From: Kaistella antarctica
GTDB lineage: Bacteria > Bacteroidota > Bacteroidia > Flavobacteriales > Weeksellaceae
Direction of reading: 5' to 3'
Length of the DNA stretch: 64,000 bases
Assembly: GCF_900109615.1 (NCBI RefSeq)
Contig: NZ_FOIX01000003.1
Coordinates: 434,001-498,000, forward strand
A model generated the notes under the pieces. It was not told the origin of the DNA. It saw only the letters and a list, made by a program, of their open reading frames with translations, and did no database searches. Position 1 is the first letter of the stretch. Every line of letters starts with the position of its first letter. This document shows, in pieces, positions 38,696 to 46,782 of the stretch. The position numbers and the translations under genes were made by a program.

Positions 38696-41326
38696 ATGAA
38701 AATTGATAAAATACAAGTTTTACGCGGACCTAACATTTGGAGCATCAGGAGAAAAAAATTGATTCAGATGCGTTTGGATTTGGAAGAAATGGAACATTTA
38801 CCGACCAATAAAGTAGATGGTTTCCGAGATCGTTTGCAATTGCTTATGCCATCACTTATTACTCACCGTTGTTCGGAAGGCGTTGAAGGTGGTTTTTTCC
38901 TTAGGATTGAAATGGGAACTTGGATGGGTCATGTCATTGAACATATTGCTTTAGAAATTCAGACTTTAGCAGGTATGGATACTGGTTTTGGGCGAACCAG
39001 AGAAACCAGAACTCCCGGCGTATATAATGTTGTCTTCAGTTATTTAGAAGAAAATTCTGGAATTTTCGCTGCCGAACAATCAGTAGAAATTGCCAGATGT
39101 TTAATTGACGCGCGCGATTATAATTTGGAAGAATGCATTCAAAATTTAAAAGAAATCCGTGAGAGAGAAAGACTGGGTCCTTCAACCGGAAGTATTGTAC
39201 AAGAAGCTGTAGCCAGAAATATTCCTTGGATTAGATTGGGCCGAAATTCCTTGGTTCAATTAGGATACGGTGTAAATCAAACCAGATTTCAGGCGACGAT
39301 TACGGGCAATACCAGCTCGATTGCTGTTGACATTGCTTGTAATAAGGAACTGACTAAAAAGATGCTCGATGAAGCTGCGATTCCTGTACCTACAGGTGAT
39401 TTAGTTCACGATGACGAAGGTTTAGCCAGCGTCATCGAAAGAATCGGTTATCCGATTGTTTTAAAACCGCTAGATGGTAATCATGGCAAAGGCTCTTCAA
39501 TCAATGTTAATGATTTTGAAACAGCCAGAATCGGGTTAATTCACGCACAGAATTATGGTCAAAAGGTAATTGTCGAACGATTTATTACAGGATATGATTT
39601 CCGTATTTTGGTCATTAATCATAAGATGATTGCCGCCGCGAGAAGAGTTCCAGCTCACGTTATTGGCGATGGAGAGCGCAATATTCAGCAGTTAATTGAC
39701 AAAGAAAATTTAGATCCAAGAAGAGGGTACGGACATGAAAATGTTTTAACTGAAATCTCTGTTGATAAAGACACCAACGAGCTTTTAGAAAAACTAAATT
39801 ACACCATAGAAAGCATTCCTAAAAACGGAGAAATCGTCTATTTAAAATCCACGGCTAATCTGTCAACAGGTGGAACTTCAATTGATGTGACCGACATGGT
39901 TCATCCCGAGAATATCGTAATGGCAGAAAGGGTTTCCCGTATTATCGGATTAGATGTGGCTGGAATTGATATTATGGCGGAAAACCTTACGCAACCTCTA
40001 AGAGAAAGCGGTGGCGCCATTTTAGAAGTGAATGCTGCGCCAGGTTTTAGGATGCATTTGGCACCAAGTGAAGGCTTGCCAAGAAACGTGGCTGCACCAG
40101 TGGTTGACATGCTTTATCCTCAAGGTAAACCGGCCAAAATTCCAATTATTGCGGTTACTGGAACCAACGGTAAAACCACCACCACCAGATTGATTTCTCA
40201 TATTATTAAAAATAATGGATATAGAGTAGGGTTCACAACCTCTGATGGAATTTATATTCAAAATACGATGTTGACAAAAGGAGACACAACTGGACCCTTA
40301 TCAGCAGAATTTATATTAAAAGATCCCACCGTAGAATTTGCCGTTTTGGAAACTGCTCGAGGTGGTATTCTTCGGTCTGGACTGGGCTTCAGTTCTTGTG
40401 ATATCGGTGTTTTAACCAATATTAAAGAAGATCATTTGGGAATGAACGACATTCATAACTTGAAAGATTTGACTAAGGTTAAACGTGTAGTTATGGATTC
40501 CGTGAGGAAAGATGGCTGGAGTGTTTTAAACGCAGACGATGCTTATTCAATGAGGCTGATGCCTGATTTGGATTCTAAAATTGCAATTTTTAGTTTGGAT
40601 GAAAACAATCCTCACATCAAAAAATTCGCAAAGGAAGGAAAAGTGACTTGCGTTTACGAAGAAGGTTTTGTAACCATCAAAAAAGGAGATTGGAAAATTC
40701 GAATTGCCAAAGCGCAAAACATTCCAATTACCATGGAAGCGAAAGCCAAATTCATGATTTCTAATGTTTTGGCTGCCAGTTTAGCAACTTATCTTTACGG
40801 TTTTGAAATCGAGGATATTGCCAATTCGCTGCGCACCTTTATCCCAAGTCCGATGTTGATGCCGGGAAGATTAAATATTTTTAAATTTAAGAAATTCCAG
40901 GTTTTAATTGACTTTGCTCACAATCCTGCGGGATATGAAGCCATAGAAGATTATCTGAGCAACGTAGAAGCCACTAAAAAAATCGGAATCATTTCTGGAG
41001 TTGGCGACCGTCGCGATGAAGATATCAGAGAATGTGGTAAAATCGCCGGGCGTATGTTCGATTATATCATCATTAGAAATGAAAAACATTTGCGTGGCAG
41101 AACGGAGGAAGAAATCAACGAATTAATTATTTCTGGAATTCAGGAATCTGATAGTACGGTAAGCTATGAATCGATTCCGAAAGAGATCGAAGCGCTCAAA
41201 CATGCGATGAGCATGGCAGAAGATGGAACATTTATTACTGCGTTGAGTGATGTGGTCACGAACGCTATCGAATTGGTGCAGGAATATCAAATGCGCGAAA
41301 TTCTGGAAGAAGGGAAAATTAGTTAA
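38696..41326 (+). CDS. cphA: Cyanophycin synthetase
   Basis: An 876-residue enzyme, the usual CphA length, making the multi-L-arginyl-poly-L-aspartate reserve polymer with ATP. An N-terminal domain (1-160) is followed by an ATP-grasp domain (about 215-475; YPIVLKPLDGNHGKGSSINV, VIVERFITGYDFR, ILEVNAAPGFRMHL). The C-terminal Mur-ligase domain (about 480-876) has the P-loop VTGTNGKTTTTRL, LGMNDIHNLKDL and DFAHNPAGYEAIEDY. Divergent from cphB and the isoaspartyl peptidase. A terminator follows only after a copy of the interspersed repeat. Confidence 0.95.
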   Translation: MKIDKIQVLRGPNIWSIRRKKLIQMRLDLEEMEHLPTNKVDGFRDRLQLLMPSLITHRCSEGVEGGFFLRIEMGTWMGHVIEHIALEIQTLAGMDTGFGRTRETRTPGVYNVVFSYLEENSGIFAAEQSVEIARCLIDARDYNLEECIQNLKEIRERERLGPSTGSIVQEAVARNIPWIRLGRNSLVQLGYGVNQTRFQATITGNTSSIAVDIACNKELTKKMLDEAAIPVPTGDLVHDDEGLASVIERIGYPIVLKPLDGNHGKGSSINVNDFETARIGLIHAQNYGQKVIVERFITGYDFRILVINHKMIAAARRVPAHVIGDGERNIQQLIDKENLDPRRGYGHENVLTEISVDKDTNELLEKLNYTIESIPKNGEIVYLKSTANLSTGGTSIDVTDMVHPENIVMAERVSRIIGLDVAGIDIMAENLTQPLRESGGAILEVNAAPGFRMHLAPSEGLPRNVAAPVVDMLYPQGKPAKIPIIAVTGTNGKTTTTRLISHIIKNNGYRVGFTTSDGIYIQNTMLTKGDTTGPLSAEFILKDPTVEFAVLETARGGILRSGLGFSSCDIGVLTNIKEDHLGMNDIHNLKDLTKVKRVVMDSVRKDGWSVLNADDAYSMRLMPDLDSKIAIFSLDENNPHIKKFAKEGKVTCVYEEGFVTIKKGDWKIRIAKAQNIPITMEAKAKFMISNVLAASLATYLYGFEIEDIANSLRTFIPSPMLMPGRLNIFKFKKFQVLIDFAHNPAGYEAIEDYLSNVEATKKIGIISGVGDRRDEDIRECGKIAGRMFDYIIIRNEKHLRGRTEEEINELIISGIQESDSTVSYESIPKEIEALKHAMSMAEDGTFITALSDVVTNAIELVQEYQMREILEEGKIS

Positions 41327-41344
41327 ACAGTTTTTACTGTTTAT

Positions 41345-41447
41345 TTGGGCAGACATTTCCGCCTTCCATTCCCGCTTTTTTGCTCCATTTCGTTTTGCAA
41401 AAAGAGCTTCATTCAAGTCGGGCTGCAGAGTGCGCAAGTTTCAAAAT
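41345..41447 (+). repeat. Interspersed intergenic repeat, copy 2
   Basis: Begins TTTGGGCAGACATTTCCG, then CCTTCCATTCCCG, the inverted repeat GCTTTTTTGC (41375-41384) / GCAAAAAGAGC (41398-41408), and CATTCAAGTCGGG. It matches the block order of the copy at 21236 with clear local identity. It lies between the cphA stop and its terminator. Confidence 0.6.
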
Positions 41448-41476
41448 TTTATTTCAAATCGAAAATAAATAAACTC

Positions 41477-41509
41477 AACTCTCAAAATCAAAAGTTTTGA
41501 GAGTTTTTT
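41477..41509 (+). terminator. Intrinsic terminator downstream of cphA
   Basis: An 11-bp perfect stem AACTCTCAAAA (41477-41487) / TTTTGAGAGTT (41495-41505), followed by TTTT. Confidence 0.88.
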
Positions 41510-41604
41510 ATTTTTCAATCTTTGACGACTAAATTTGTATTAATTTTAAAGGAATTTGGGGATAATAATTCATGGCTTCAATTTTTTATTCTCAATTATT
41601 TCCC

Positions 41605-41612
41605 TATTTTTG
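41605..41612 (+). promoter_or_regulatory. Candidate -7 element at the dnaX start
   Basis: TATTTTTG ends 4 bases before the ATG at 41617, which predicts a leaderless dnaX mRNA, as also seen for corA and the LptF/G gene. Confidence 0.45.
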
Positions 41613-41616
41613 ACCA

Positions 41617-42702
41617 ATGGAAAATTTCGTGGTTTCTGCAAGAAAATACCGTCCGCAAGAGTTTGATACTGTTGTTGGGCAAGGTCATATTACAGAAACT
41701 CTGGAACACGCCATCGAAGAAAATCAGCTAGCACAAGCACTTCTTTTTTGCGGACCAAGAGGCGTCGGTAAAACTACTTGTGCCAGAATTCTAGCTCGTA
41801 AAATTAATGAGAGAGACGGTTCCACTTCGGAAGACGGTTTTGCTTATAATATTTTCGAACTTGATGCAGCTTCTAATAACTCGGTTAATGATATTCGGGA
41901 ATTGACCGATCAAGTTCGTTTCGCACCTCAAGTTGGGAAATATAAAATCTATATTATCGACGAGGTTCACATGTTGTCTCAAGCGGCTTTTAATGCTTTC
42001 TTGAAAACTTTAGAAGAACCGCCAGCGCACGCCATTTTTATTTTGGCCACGACTGAAAAGCATAAAATCATTCCAACAATTTTATCCCGTTGCCAGATTT
42101 ATGATTTTAAGCGAATTACCATTGAGGATATTCAAATTCATCTGCAGAAAATAGCAGAGAAAGAGGGAATCCAATATGAAGATGATGCGCTTTATTTAAT
42201 TGCTCAAAAAGCAGATGGAGCACTTCGTGACGCACTTTCCATCTTTGATCGACTTTCCACTTTTTCACAGAAAAATATTACTCTGGTAAAAGCAGCCGAA
42301 GTTTTGAATGTTCTTGATTACGAACAATATCTTTCAATTGTAGATTTAGCGCATGAAAATAAAATTTCAGACACGCTGTTTACTTTAAATGAGATTATTA
42401 AAAAAGGATTTGATCCTCATATTTTTATCGCAGGTTTAGGAAGTCATTTCCGTGATTTGATGATGGCTCAAAATCCACACACCGTCAGTTTAATTGAAGT
42501 TGGTGAAAAGACTAAAATTAAGTTTCTGGAGCAGAGCAAAAAATGGAATGCACAACAATTAGTTGATGCCATTGAGATTTGTAATCATGCAGACATCAAT
42601 TATAAAAACTCCAAAAATCCGCGTTTGACCGTGGAAATTGCTCTGATGCAACTTTCTTCCTTATCTGCAAACACAGCAGATTCTAAAAAAAAAAGTATCT
42701 GA
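41617..42702 (+). CDS. dnaX: DNA polymerase III subunit gamma/tau (gamma-like product)
   Basis: A 361-residue clamp-loader ATPase. Walker A GPRGVGKTTCARILA, Walker B IIDEVHMLSQAAFNAF, sensor 1 LATTEKHKIIPTILSRCQIY and the GALRDALS lid are present. The usual four zinc-binding cysteines between Walker A and B are absent, as is common in Bacteroidota. The frame ends TGA shortly after a run of ten A (42685-42694), where the domain III linker begins. The frame one base back is open past this point and encodes the tau C-terminus (to 43298). A -1 shift would give a protein of about 560 residues, so the stop either marks a programmed gamma product or reflects a sequence error. Confidence 0.93.
   Translation: MENFVVSARKYRPQEFDTVVGQGHITETLEHAIEENQLAQALLFCGPRGVGKTTCARILARKINERDGSTSEDGFAYNIFELDAASNNSVNDIRELTDQVRFAPQVGKYKIYIIDEVHMLSQAAFNAFLKTLEEPPAHAIFILATTEKHKIIPTILSRCQIYDFKRITIEDIQIHLQKIAEKEGIQYEDDALYLIAQKADGALRDALSIFDRLSTFSQKNITLVKAAEVLNVLDYEQYLSIVDLAHENKISDTLFTLNEIIKKGFDPHIFIAGLGSHFRDLMMAQNPHTVSLIEVGEKTKIKFLEQSKKWNAQQLVDAIEICNHADINYKNSKNPRLTVEIALMQLSSLSANTADSKKKSI
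42685..42695 (+). other. A10G slippery run in dnaX
   Basis: Ten A and a G. In the incoming frame it reads AAA AAA AAA AGT ATC TGA; slipped by -1 it reads AAG TAT CTG ATT and continues open to 43298. It fits either ribosomal -1 shifting or transcriptional slippage (one extra A), both known for dnaX in other bacteria. No strong downstream stem-loop was seen. Confidence 0.6.
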
Positions 42703-42731
42703 TTTTAGCGCCTTTTCTTAGTTCTGCTGTA

Positions 42732-43298
42732 ATGGTAACTTCTCCAGTTGCTAAAGAAACACCGAAAGAAATTCCAAAAGAAATTCCGGAGGAAGTTAAA
42801 AAAGTAGTTCTCAAAACTTCTGAACCGATTGGATTACCCAAAAAACCATCCCAGTTCAGCATTAGTGCAGCTTTGACAAAATCAGAGGAAGAAGAGCCTG
42901 ATAAAATAATTGCTTCTACGAAGAAAGATTTGCCAAGTCAGCATTTCTCCGAAACTGATTTACAAATTGAATGGAAAAAATTCTTGGTAGAACTTCAGGA
43001 AAAAGATGTCATTGTTTATAATGCAATTAATTCCTTTAAACTAAAAAAGAAAGACGAAAACATCGTCGTAATTACCTATCCATCAGAATCGGCAAAAGTA
43101 GAGTTTGACAAAGTACGCTCCGATTTCTTCAATCATTTCATGCACAAAGTCAATCATTTCAATATTAGCGTTGAATTTTCAGTTGACGTCACCATGAAAA
43201 AAGAAATTATCACCAAACGAAAGATTTTTGATAAATTTGCCGAGATAAATCCGCTCTTAAAAGATTTAGATGATCTTTTCAAGTTGGATTTCAGTTAA
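42732..43298 (+). CDS. dnaX: DnaX tau C-terminal part (read by frameshift from 41617)
   Basis: This 188-residue frame is the continuation of dnaX in the -1 frame. Open sequence extends back from the ATG at 42732 to the A10 run (LILAPFLSSAV...). A Pro/Lys/Glu-rich linker (KEIPKEIPEEVKK) leads to a folded C-terminal domain (about 80-188), with IEWKKFLVELQEKDVIVYNA and the terminal RKIFDKFAEINPLLKDLDDL, the Bacteroidota tau ending. It is not expected to act alone; it supplies tau functions such as polymerase and helicase binding. An independent start at 42732 is possible but less likely. Confidence 0.8.
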   Translation: MVTSPVAKETPKEIPKEIPEEVKKVVLKTSEPIGLPKKPSQFSISAALTKSEEEEPDKIIASTKKDLPSQHFSETDLQIEWKKFLVELQEKDVIVYNAINSFKLKKKDENIVVITYPSESAKVEFDKVRSDFFNHFMHKVNHFNISVEFSVDVTMKKEIITKRKIFDKFAEINPLLKDLDDLFKLDFS

Positions 43299-43322
43299 AA
43301 TAAATATTTCTCAACCCACACC

Positions 43323-44390
43323 ATGAATTTACAGAATTTAGAAAACAATTGGATTAAAGAGTTTTCCAAGCCTTTAATTATTGCTGGTCCTTGCAGTGCA
43401 GAAAGTGAAGCACAAATGCTTGAGACAGCCAAAAGAATCAAAGAATCAAATGCTGATGTTCCTATTTTCAGAGCAGGAATCTGGAAGCCTAGAACGAAAC
43501 CAAACGGTTTTGAAGGAGTAGGAGTGATCGGTCTAAACTGGTTGAAAAAAGTTAAACAGGAATACGGCTTTAAAACTGCAACTGAAGTTGCGAATGCGCA
43601 TCACGTGGCTGCTGCCTTAGAAGCTGATGTCGATATTTTATGGATTGGTGCACGTTCAACTGTAAATCCTTTTACCGTGCAGGAAATTGCTGAAGCTTTA
43701 AAAGGAACGAACAAACCAGTCTTGATAAAAAACCCAGTTAATCCTGATTTGGCTTTGTGGATTGGCGCTTTAGAAAGATTGTTGGGTCAAGATGTTCAAA
43801 ACTTGGGTGTTCTTCACCGTGGTTTTTCTACGTATCAAAAAACAAAATATAGAAATATTCCGAATTGGCAGATTGCTTTAGATTTTAAAAATCAATATCC
43901 AAACATTCCAATGTTGGTAGATCCGTCGCATATTTGTGGGAACAGAACTGGTTTAGCAGGAATAGCTCAGGAAGCTTTGAATGTTGGTTATGAGGGAATG
44001 ATGATTGAAACACATTGCTCGCCAGATGACGCTTGGAGTGATGCTGCCCAGCAGATTACGCCTGAGACTTTATCTGAGTTACTTCAAAACTTACAAGTTA
44101 GAAATTCTGACATTTCTGCCTTTGATGGAGAAATGGGACGTCATCGAACTTTGATCTCAGACCTAGATTTTCAGCTGATTGAATTGTTGTCTCAAAGAAT
44201 GAAGGTTTCTGAACAAATCGGAAGTCTGAAAAAAGACAACAACATCGCAATTTTTCAACCGGAAAGATGGAAAGTGATTACGGAATATGCGACTCAAAAA
44301 GCTGATGAATCGGGAATGTCTGCAGAATTCATTGAAAAAGTTTTTAAGGCAATTCACGAAGAATCGATTGAGGTTCAAAATAGTATTTAA
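43323..44390 (+). CDS. Bifunctional DAHP synthase/chorismate mutase
   Basis: A 355-residue cytosolic enzyme. The N-terminal DAHP synthase of the KdsA-like/AroF type I-beta class covers about residues 1-260 (IAGPCSAESEAQMLETAK, IFRAGIWKPRTKPNGFEG, VLIKNPVNPD, LVDPSHICGNR). The C-terminal AroQ-type chorismate mutase covers about 265-355 (HRTLISDLDFQLIELLSQRM, then EQIGSLKKDNN). It condenses PEP with erythrose-4-phosphate and converts chorismate to prephenate, and the mutase domain commonly gives allosteric control by prephenate. This fusion order is standard in Bacteroidota. It lies 24 bases after dnaX. Confidence 0.94.
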   Translation: MNLQNLENNWIKEFSKPLIIAGPCSAESEAQMLETAKRIKESNADVPIFRAGIWKPRTKPNGFEGVGVIGLNWLKKVKQEYGFKTATEVANAHHVAAALEADVDILWIGARSTVNPFTVQEIAEALKGTNKPVLIKNPVNPDLALWIGALERLLGQDVQNLGVLHRGFSTYQKTKYRNIPNWQIALDFKNQYPNIPMLVDPSHICGNRTGLAGIAQEALNVGYEGMMIETHCSPDDAWSDAAQQITPETLSELLQNLQVRNSDISAFDGEMGRHRTLISDLDFQLIELLSQRMKVSEQIGSLKKDNNIAIFQPERWKVITEYATQKADESGMSAEFIEKVFKAIHEESIEVQNSI

Positions 44391-44427
44391 TTATATTTTT
44401 AAATTTAATTTCTATTAATAATTATTA

Positions 44428-45354
44428 GTGAAAGGACTCATCACAAAATCCACTGGAAGTTGGTACCAGGTTTTAGAATATGAAACTGGCAGATTTTTCG
44501 AGGCTCGTATTCGCGGGAAATTTAAATTGATAAAAACCCGCTTAACTAATCCTCTAGCAGTAGGCGATTTAGTAGAGTTTTCGTTGGAAATCGATGATGT
44601 AGCTTGGATTACTAAAATTGAACCACGTAAAAATTATTTAATTCGGAAAGCAGTAAATCTTTCTAAGGAAGCACACATTATTGCGTCGAATATTGATGTT
44701 GCTTGTTTTATATTTACCCTTAAACATCCGGAAACATCGTACGGTTTTCTCGACCGTTTTTTGGCGTGTTGTGAAGCGTACAACATTAAACCATTAATTC
44801 TGTTTAATAAAATGGATGTACTTTCTGAGGAAGAGAAAGAAATTTCGGCGGAGATTGAAGCAATGTATCAAAATATAGGATATGAAACCTTAGAGATTTC
44901 CTCTTATTCAAAGTTGAATTTAGAGCAATTAAAAGATATCATTAAAGATAAAGTCTCCGTATTTTTTGGACATTCCGGAAGTGGGAAATCAACTTTAGTT
45001 AATTCGATGCAGCCAGAATTTAATATTAAAACTTCCGAAATTTCATCTACTCATTTAAAAGGAAAACATACAACCACTTTTGCACAAATGCATTTTTGGA
45101 ATTTTGGCGGAAGCGTTATTGACACCCCTGGAGTTCGGGAGTTTGCAATGATAGACGTTCAAAAAGAAGAAATTCAACATTATTTTCCCGAGATTTTTAA
45201 AACTGGTCGGAAATGTAAATTTCACAACTGCATGCACATCAACGAACCGAAATGTGCTGTCCTAGAAGCAATTGAAGCGGGAGAAATTGAGGAGACGCGT
45301 TACATTACATACTTGAAAATCATGGAAGAAGCTGAGGAGAATTCTGCGCTATAA
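44428..45354 (+). CDS. rsgA: Ribosome small-subunit-dependent GTPase A
   Basis: A 308-residue GTPase assisting late maturation of the 30S subunit. An N-terminal OB fold (1-65) precedes a circularly permuted GTPase: G4 LFNKMD comes before G1 GHSGSGKSTLVNS, followed by G2 KGKHTTTF and G3 DTPGVREF. The C-terminal zinc site is CKFHNCMHINEPKCAV. It starts at a GTG (44428), because no ATG occurs before the conserved KGLITKSTGSWY. The stop overlaps the T-run of a minus-strand terminator that ends the candidate small RNA. Confidence 0.94.
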   Translation: MKGLITKSTGSWYQVLEYETGRFFEARIRGKFKLIKTRLTNPLAVGDLVEFSLEIDDVAWITKIEPRKNYLIRKAVNLSKEAHIIASNIDVACFIFTLKHPETSYGFLDRFLACCEAYNIKPLILFNKMDVLSEEEKEISAEIEAMYQNIGYETLEISSYSKLNLEQLKDIIKDKVSVFFGHSGSGKSTLVNSMQPEFNIKTSEISSTHLKGKHTTTFAQMHFWNFGGSVIDTPGVREFAMIDVQKEEIQHYFPEIFKTGRKCKFHNCMHINEPKCAVLEAIEAGEIEETRYITYLKIMEEAEENSAL

Positions 45355-45479
45355 AAAAAACCCAGCCGAAGCTGGGTAAAAACTAATAACCATGAAAACT
45401 CAAATTAAACATTGAGAATCGGAAATAAATTTACAATTTCCATGCCAAAATAAATTTGGCTCGCTTCTGTATGAATTTT
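45353..45479 (-). ncRNA. Candidate small RNA between rsgA and ndk
   Basis: On the minus strand a TATATTTG box (45492-45485) is followed by about 125 bases that fold as four successive hairpins. They are GCCAAA/UUUGGC (45460-45444), GGAAAU/AUUUCC (45441-45421), CUCAA/UUGAG (45416-45399), and a strong terminator CCCAGC-UUCG-GCUGGG (45376-45361) with a UUCG tetraloop and eight U (45360-45353). The T-run exists only on the minus strand, where no protein gene lies upstream, so an independent RNA is the simplest reading. The family is unknown; Rfam Flavo-1 is a candidate to compare. Confidence 0.55.
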
Positions 45480-45484
45480 CAATA

Positions 45485-45492
45485 CAAATATA
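45485..45492 (-). promoter_or_regulatory. -7 element of the candidate small RNA
   Basis: TATATTTG on the minus strand, back to back with the ndk promoter box and separated from it by 12 bases. Confidence 0.5.
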
Positions 45493-45504
45493 GAAAAGTT
45501 ATTG

Positions 45505-45512
45505 TATTTTTG
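45505..45512 (+). promoter_or_regulatory. -7 element of ndk
   Basis: TATTTTTG lies 21 bases before the ATG at 45534. It sits inside the longer open frame from 45456, which supports the shorter start. Confidence 0.5.
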
Positions 45513-45533
45513 CGCCACAATAAAACAAGATTT

Positions 45534-45953
45534 ATGTCAGGTAAAATTACATTCACCATGATCAAGCCAGATGCTGTTGCAGACGGACATATTGGTGCTA
45601 TTTTAGGAAAAATTTCAGAAGCTGGTTATAAAGTGAAAGCTTTAAAATTAACTCAACTTACGAACGCAGATGCAAAAAAATTCTATGAAGTTCACGCTGA
45701 GAGACCTTTTTACGGAGAATTGGTTGACTTTATGAGTTCAGGACCAATCGTTGCCGCAGTTTTGGAAAAGGAAAATGCAGTTGAAGATTTCAGAACTTTA
45801 ATTGGTGCAACAAACCCTGCAGATGCTGCGGAAGGAACCATCAGAAAAATGTTTGCAAGAAGCGTAGGCGAAAATGCAGTTCACGGTTCAGATTCAGATG
45901 AAAATGCTTTGATTGAAGCGAGTTTCCACTTTTCAGGAAGAGAAATTTTCTAA
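45534..45953 (+). CDS. ndk: Nucleoside diphosphate kinase
   Basis: A 139-residue cytosolic enzyme equalising nucleoside triphosphate pools. The phospho-acceptor His117 lies in [29 protein letters not shown] (N-terminal), [18 protein letters not shown] and [14 protein letters not shown] are family signatures, and the length is standard. The ATG at 45534 is chosen over an upstream codon at 45456 because it begins the conserved part and lies after the promoter box. A bidirectional terminator follows. Confidence 0.95.
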   Translation: MSGKITFTMIKPDAVADGHIGAILGKISEAGYKVKALKLTQLTNADAKKFYEVHAERPFYGELVDFMSSGPIVAAVLEKENAVEDFRTLIGATNPADAAEGTIRKMFARSVGENAVHGSDSDENALIEASFHFSGREIF

Positions 45954-46001
45954 GAAATTATAGAATTTTTCATCAATTTATTTTGATGAATACTTTAAAA
46001 A

Positions 46002-46037
46002 AAAAACCTTTTAGTTTTGATACTAAAAGGTTTTTCA
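46002..46037. terminator. Bidirectional terminator between ndk and rpe
   Basis: A 14-bp stem AAAAACCTTTTAGT (46002-46015) / ACTAAAAGGTTTTT (46022-46035), with an A-run before and a T-run after, serving both converging genes. Confidence 0.9.
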
Positions 46038-46082
46038 TTTTATTTGAATGCTCTACATTTTATCTTTTTCTAAGATCTTATT

Positions 46083-46733
46083 TTAGATTTTCAATAGTTC
46101 GATCATTTTTGCGGGATCGTCTGCTGAGAAAACTGCATTACCTGCGACTAAAACATCTGCACCAGCATCGAAAAGTTTTGAAGCATTATCCAGATTTACA
46201 CCTCCATCAATCTGAATTAAAGCTGTGGAGTTATTTGATAAAATTAAATCTTTGGTTTCAGCGATTTTCTTGTACGTGTTTTCAATAAATTTTTGTCCAC
46301 CAAATCCCGGATTTACGCTCATGAGTAACACCAAATCTACATCAGCAATAATATCTTCAAGCATTAAAACGGGCGTCGCTGGATTCAAAACCACACCGGC
46401 TTTCGCTCCTTTTTCTTGAATTAAATTGATAACTCGGTGCAAATGAATGCAAGCTTCATAATGCACAGAAACCAAATCTGCGCCTCGATCGATAAACTCT
46501 TCTACATACTTTTCAGGTTCCACAATCATCAAATGCACATCAATAAACTTTTTCGAATATTGCTTTACTGTTTTCATTACTGGAAATCCAAAGGAAATAT
46601 TAGGAACGAATCTTCCGTCCATCACATCAACGTGCAACCAATCTGCCTGAGATTGATTTAACATTTCAATGTCTCTTTCCAAATTACCAAAATCTGCCGA
46701 TAGAAGCGAGGGTGAGATTAATTTTGTTTTCAT
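46083..46733 (-). CDS. rpe: Ribulose-phosphate 3-epimerase
   Basis: A 216-residue TIM-barrel enzyme of the pentose phosphate pathway that interconverts ribulose- and xylulose-5-phosphate. ISPSLLSADFGNLERDIE, WLHVDVMDGRFVPNISFG, VDVHLMIVEPEKY, LMSVNPGFGGQKF and the phosphate-binding DGGVNLDN...GADVLVAGNAVF are all present. The ATG at 46733 (MKTKLISPSLL) is preferred to the open extension to 46781. It lies 49 bases after the M42 peptidase stop on the same strand, so co-transcription is possible. Confidence 0.95.
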   Translation of the reverse strand: MKTKLISPSLLSADFGNLERDIEMLNQSQADWLHVDVMDGRFVPNISFGFPVMKTVKQYSKKFIDVHLMIVEPEKYVEEFIDRGADLVSVHYEACIHLHRVINLIQEKGAKAGVVLNPATPVLMLEDIIADVDLVLLMSVNPGFGGQKFIENTYKKIAETKDLILSNNSTALIQIDGGVNLDNASKLFDAGADVLVAGNAVFSADDPAKMIELLKI

Positions 46734-46782
46734 TTTGACTTTTTTACAATTTACTTTTTCTCTTTTTAATTGACTTTCCAAA

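Noticed and set aside
45361..45376. Hairpin after rsgA as the plus-strand rsgA terminator
   Set aside because: On the plus strand it is followed by TAAAAACTAATAACC, not a T-run; the T8 run is on the minus strand only.
45392..45415. Tiny plus-strand frame MKTQIKH between rsgA and ndk, as a leader peptide
   Set aside because: No T-run or antiterminator arrangement on the plus strand, and ndk has its own promoter 90 bases later. The region is better explained by the minus-strand hairpins and terminator.
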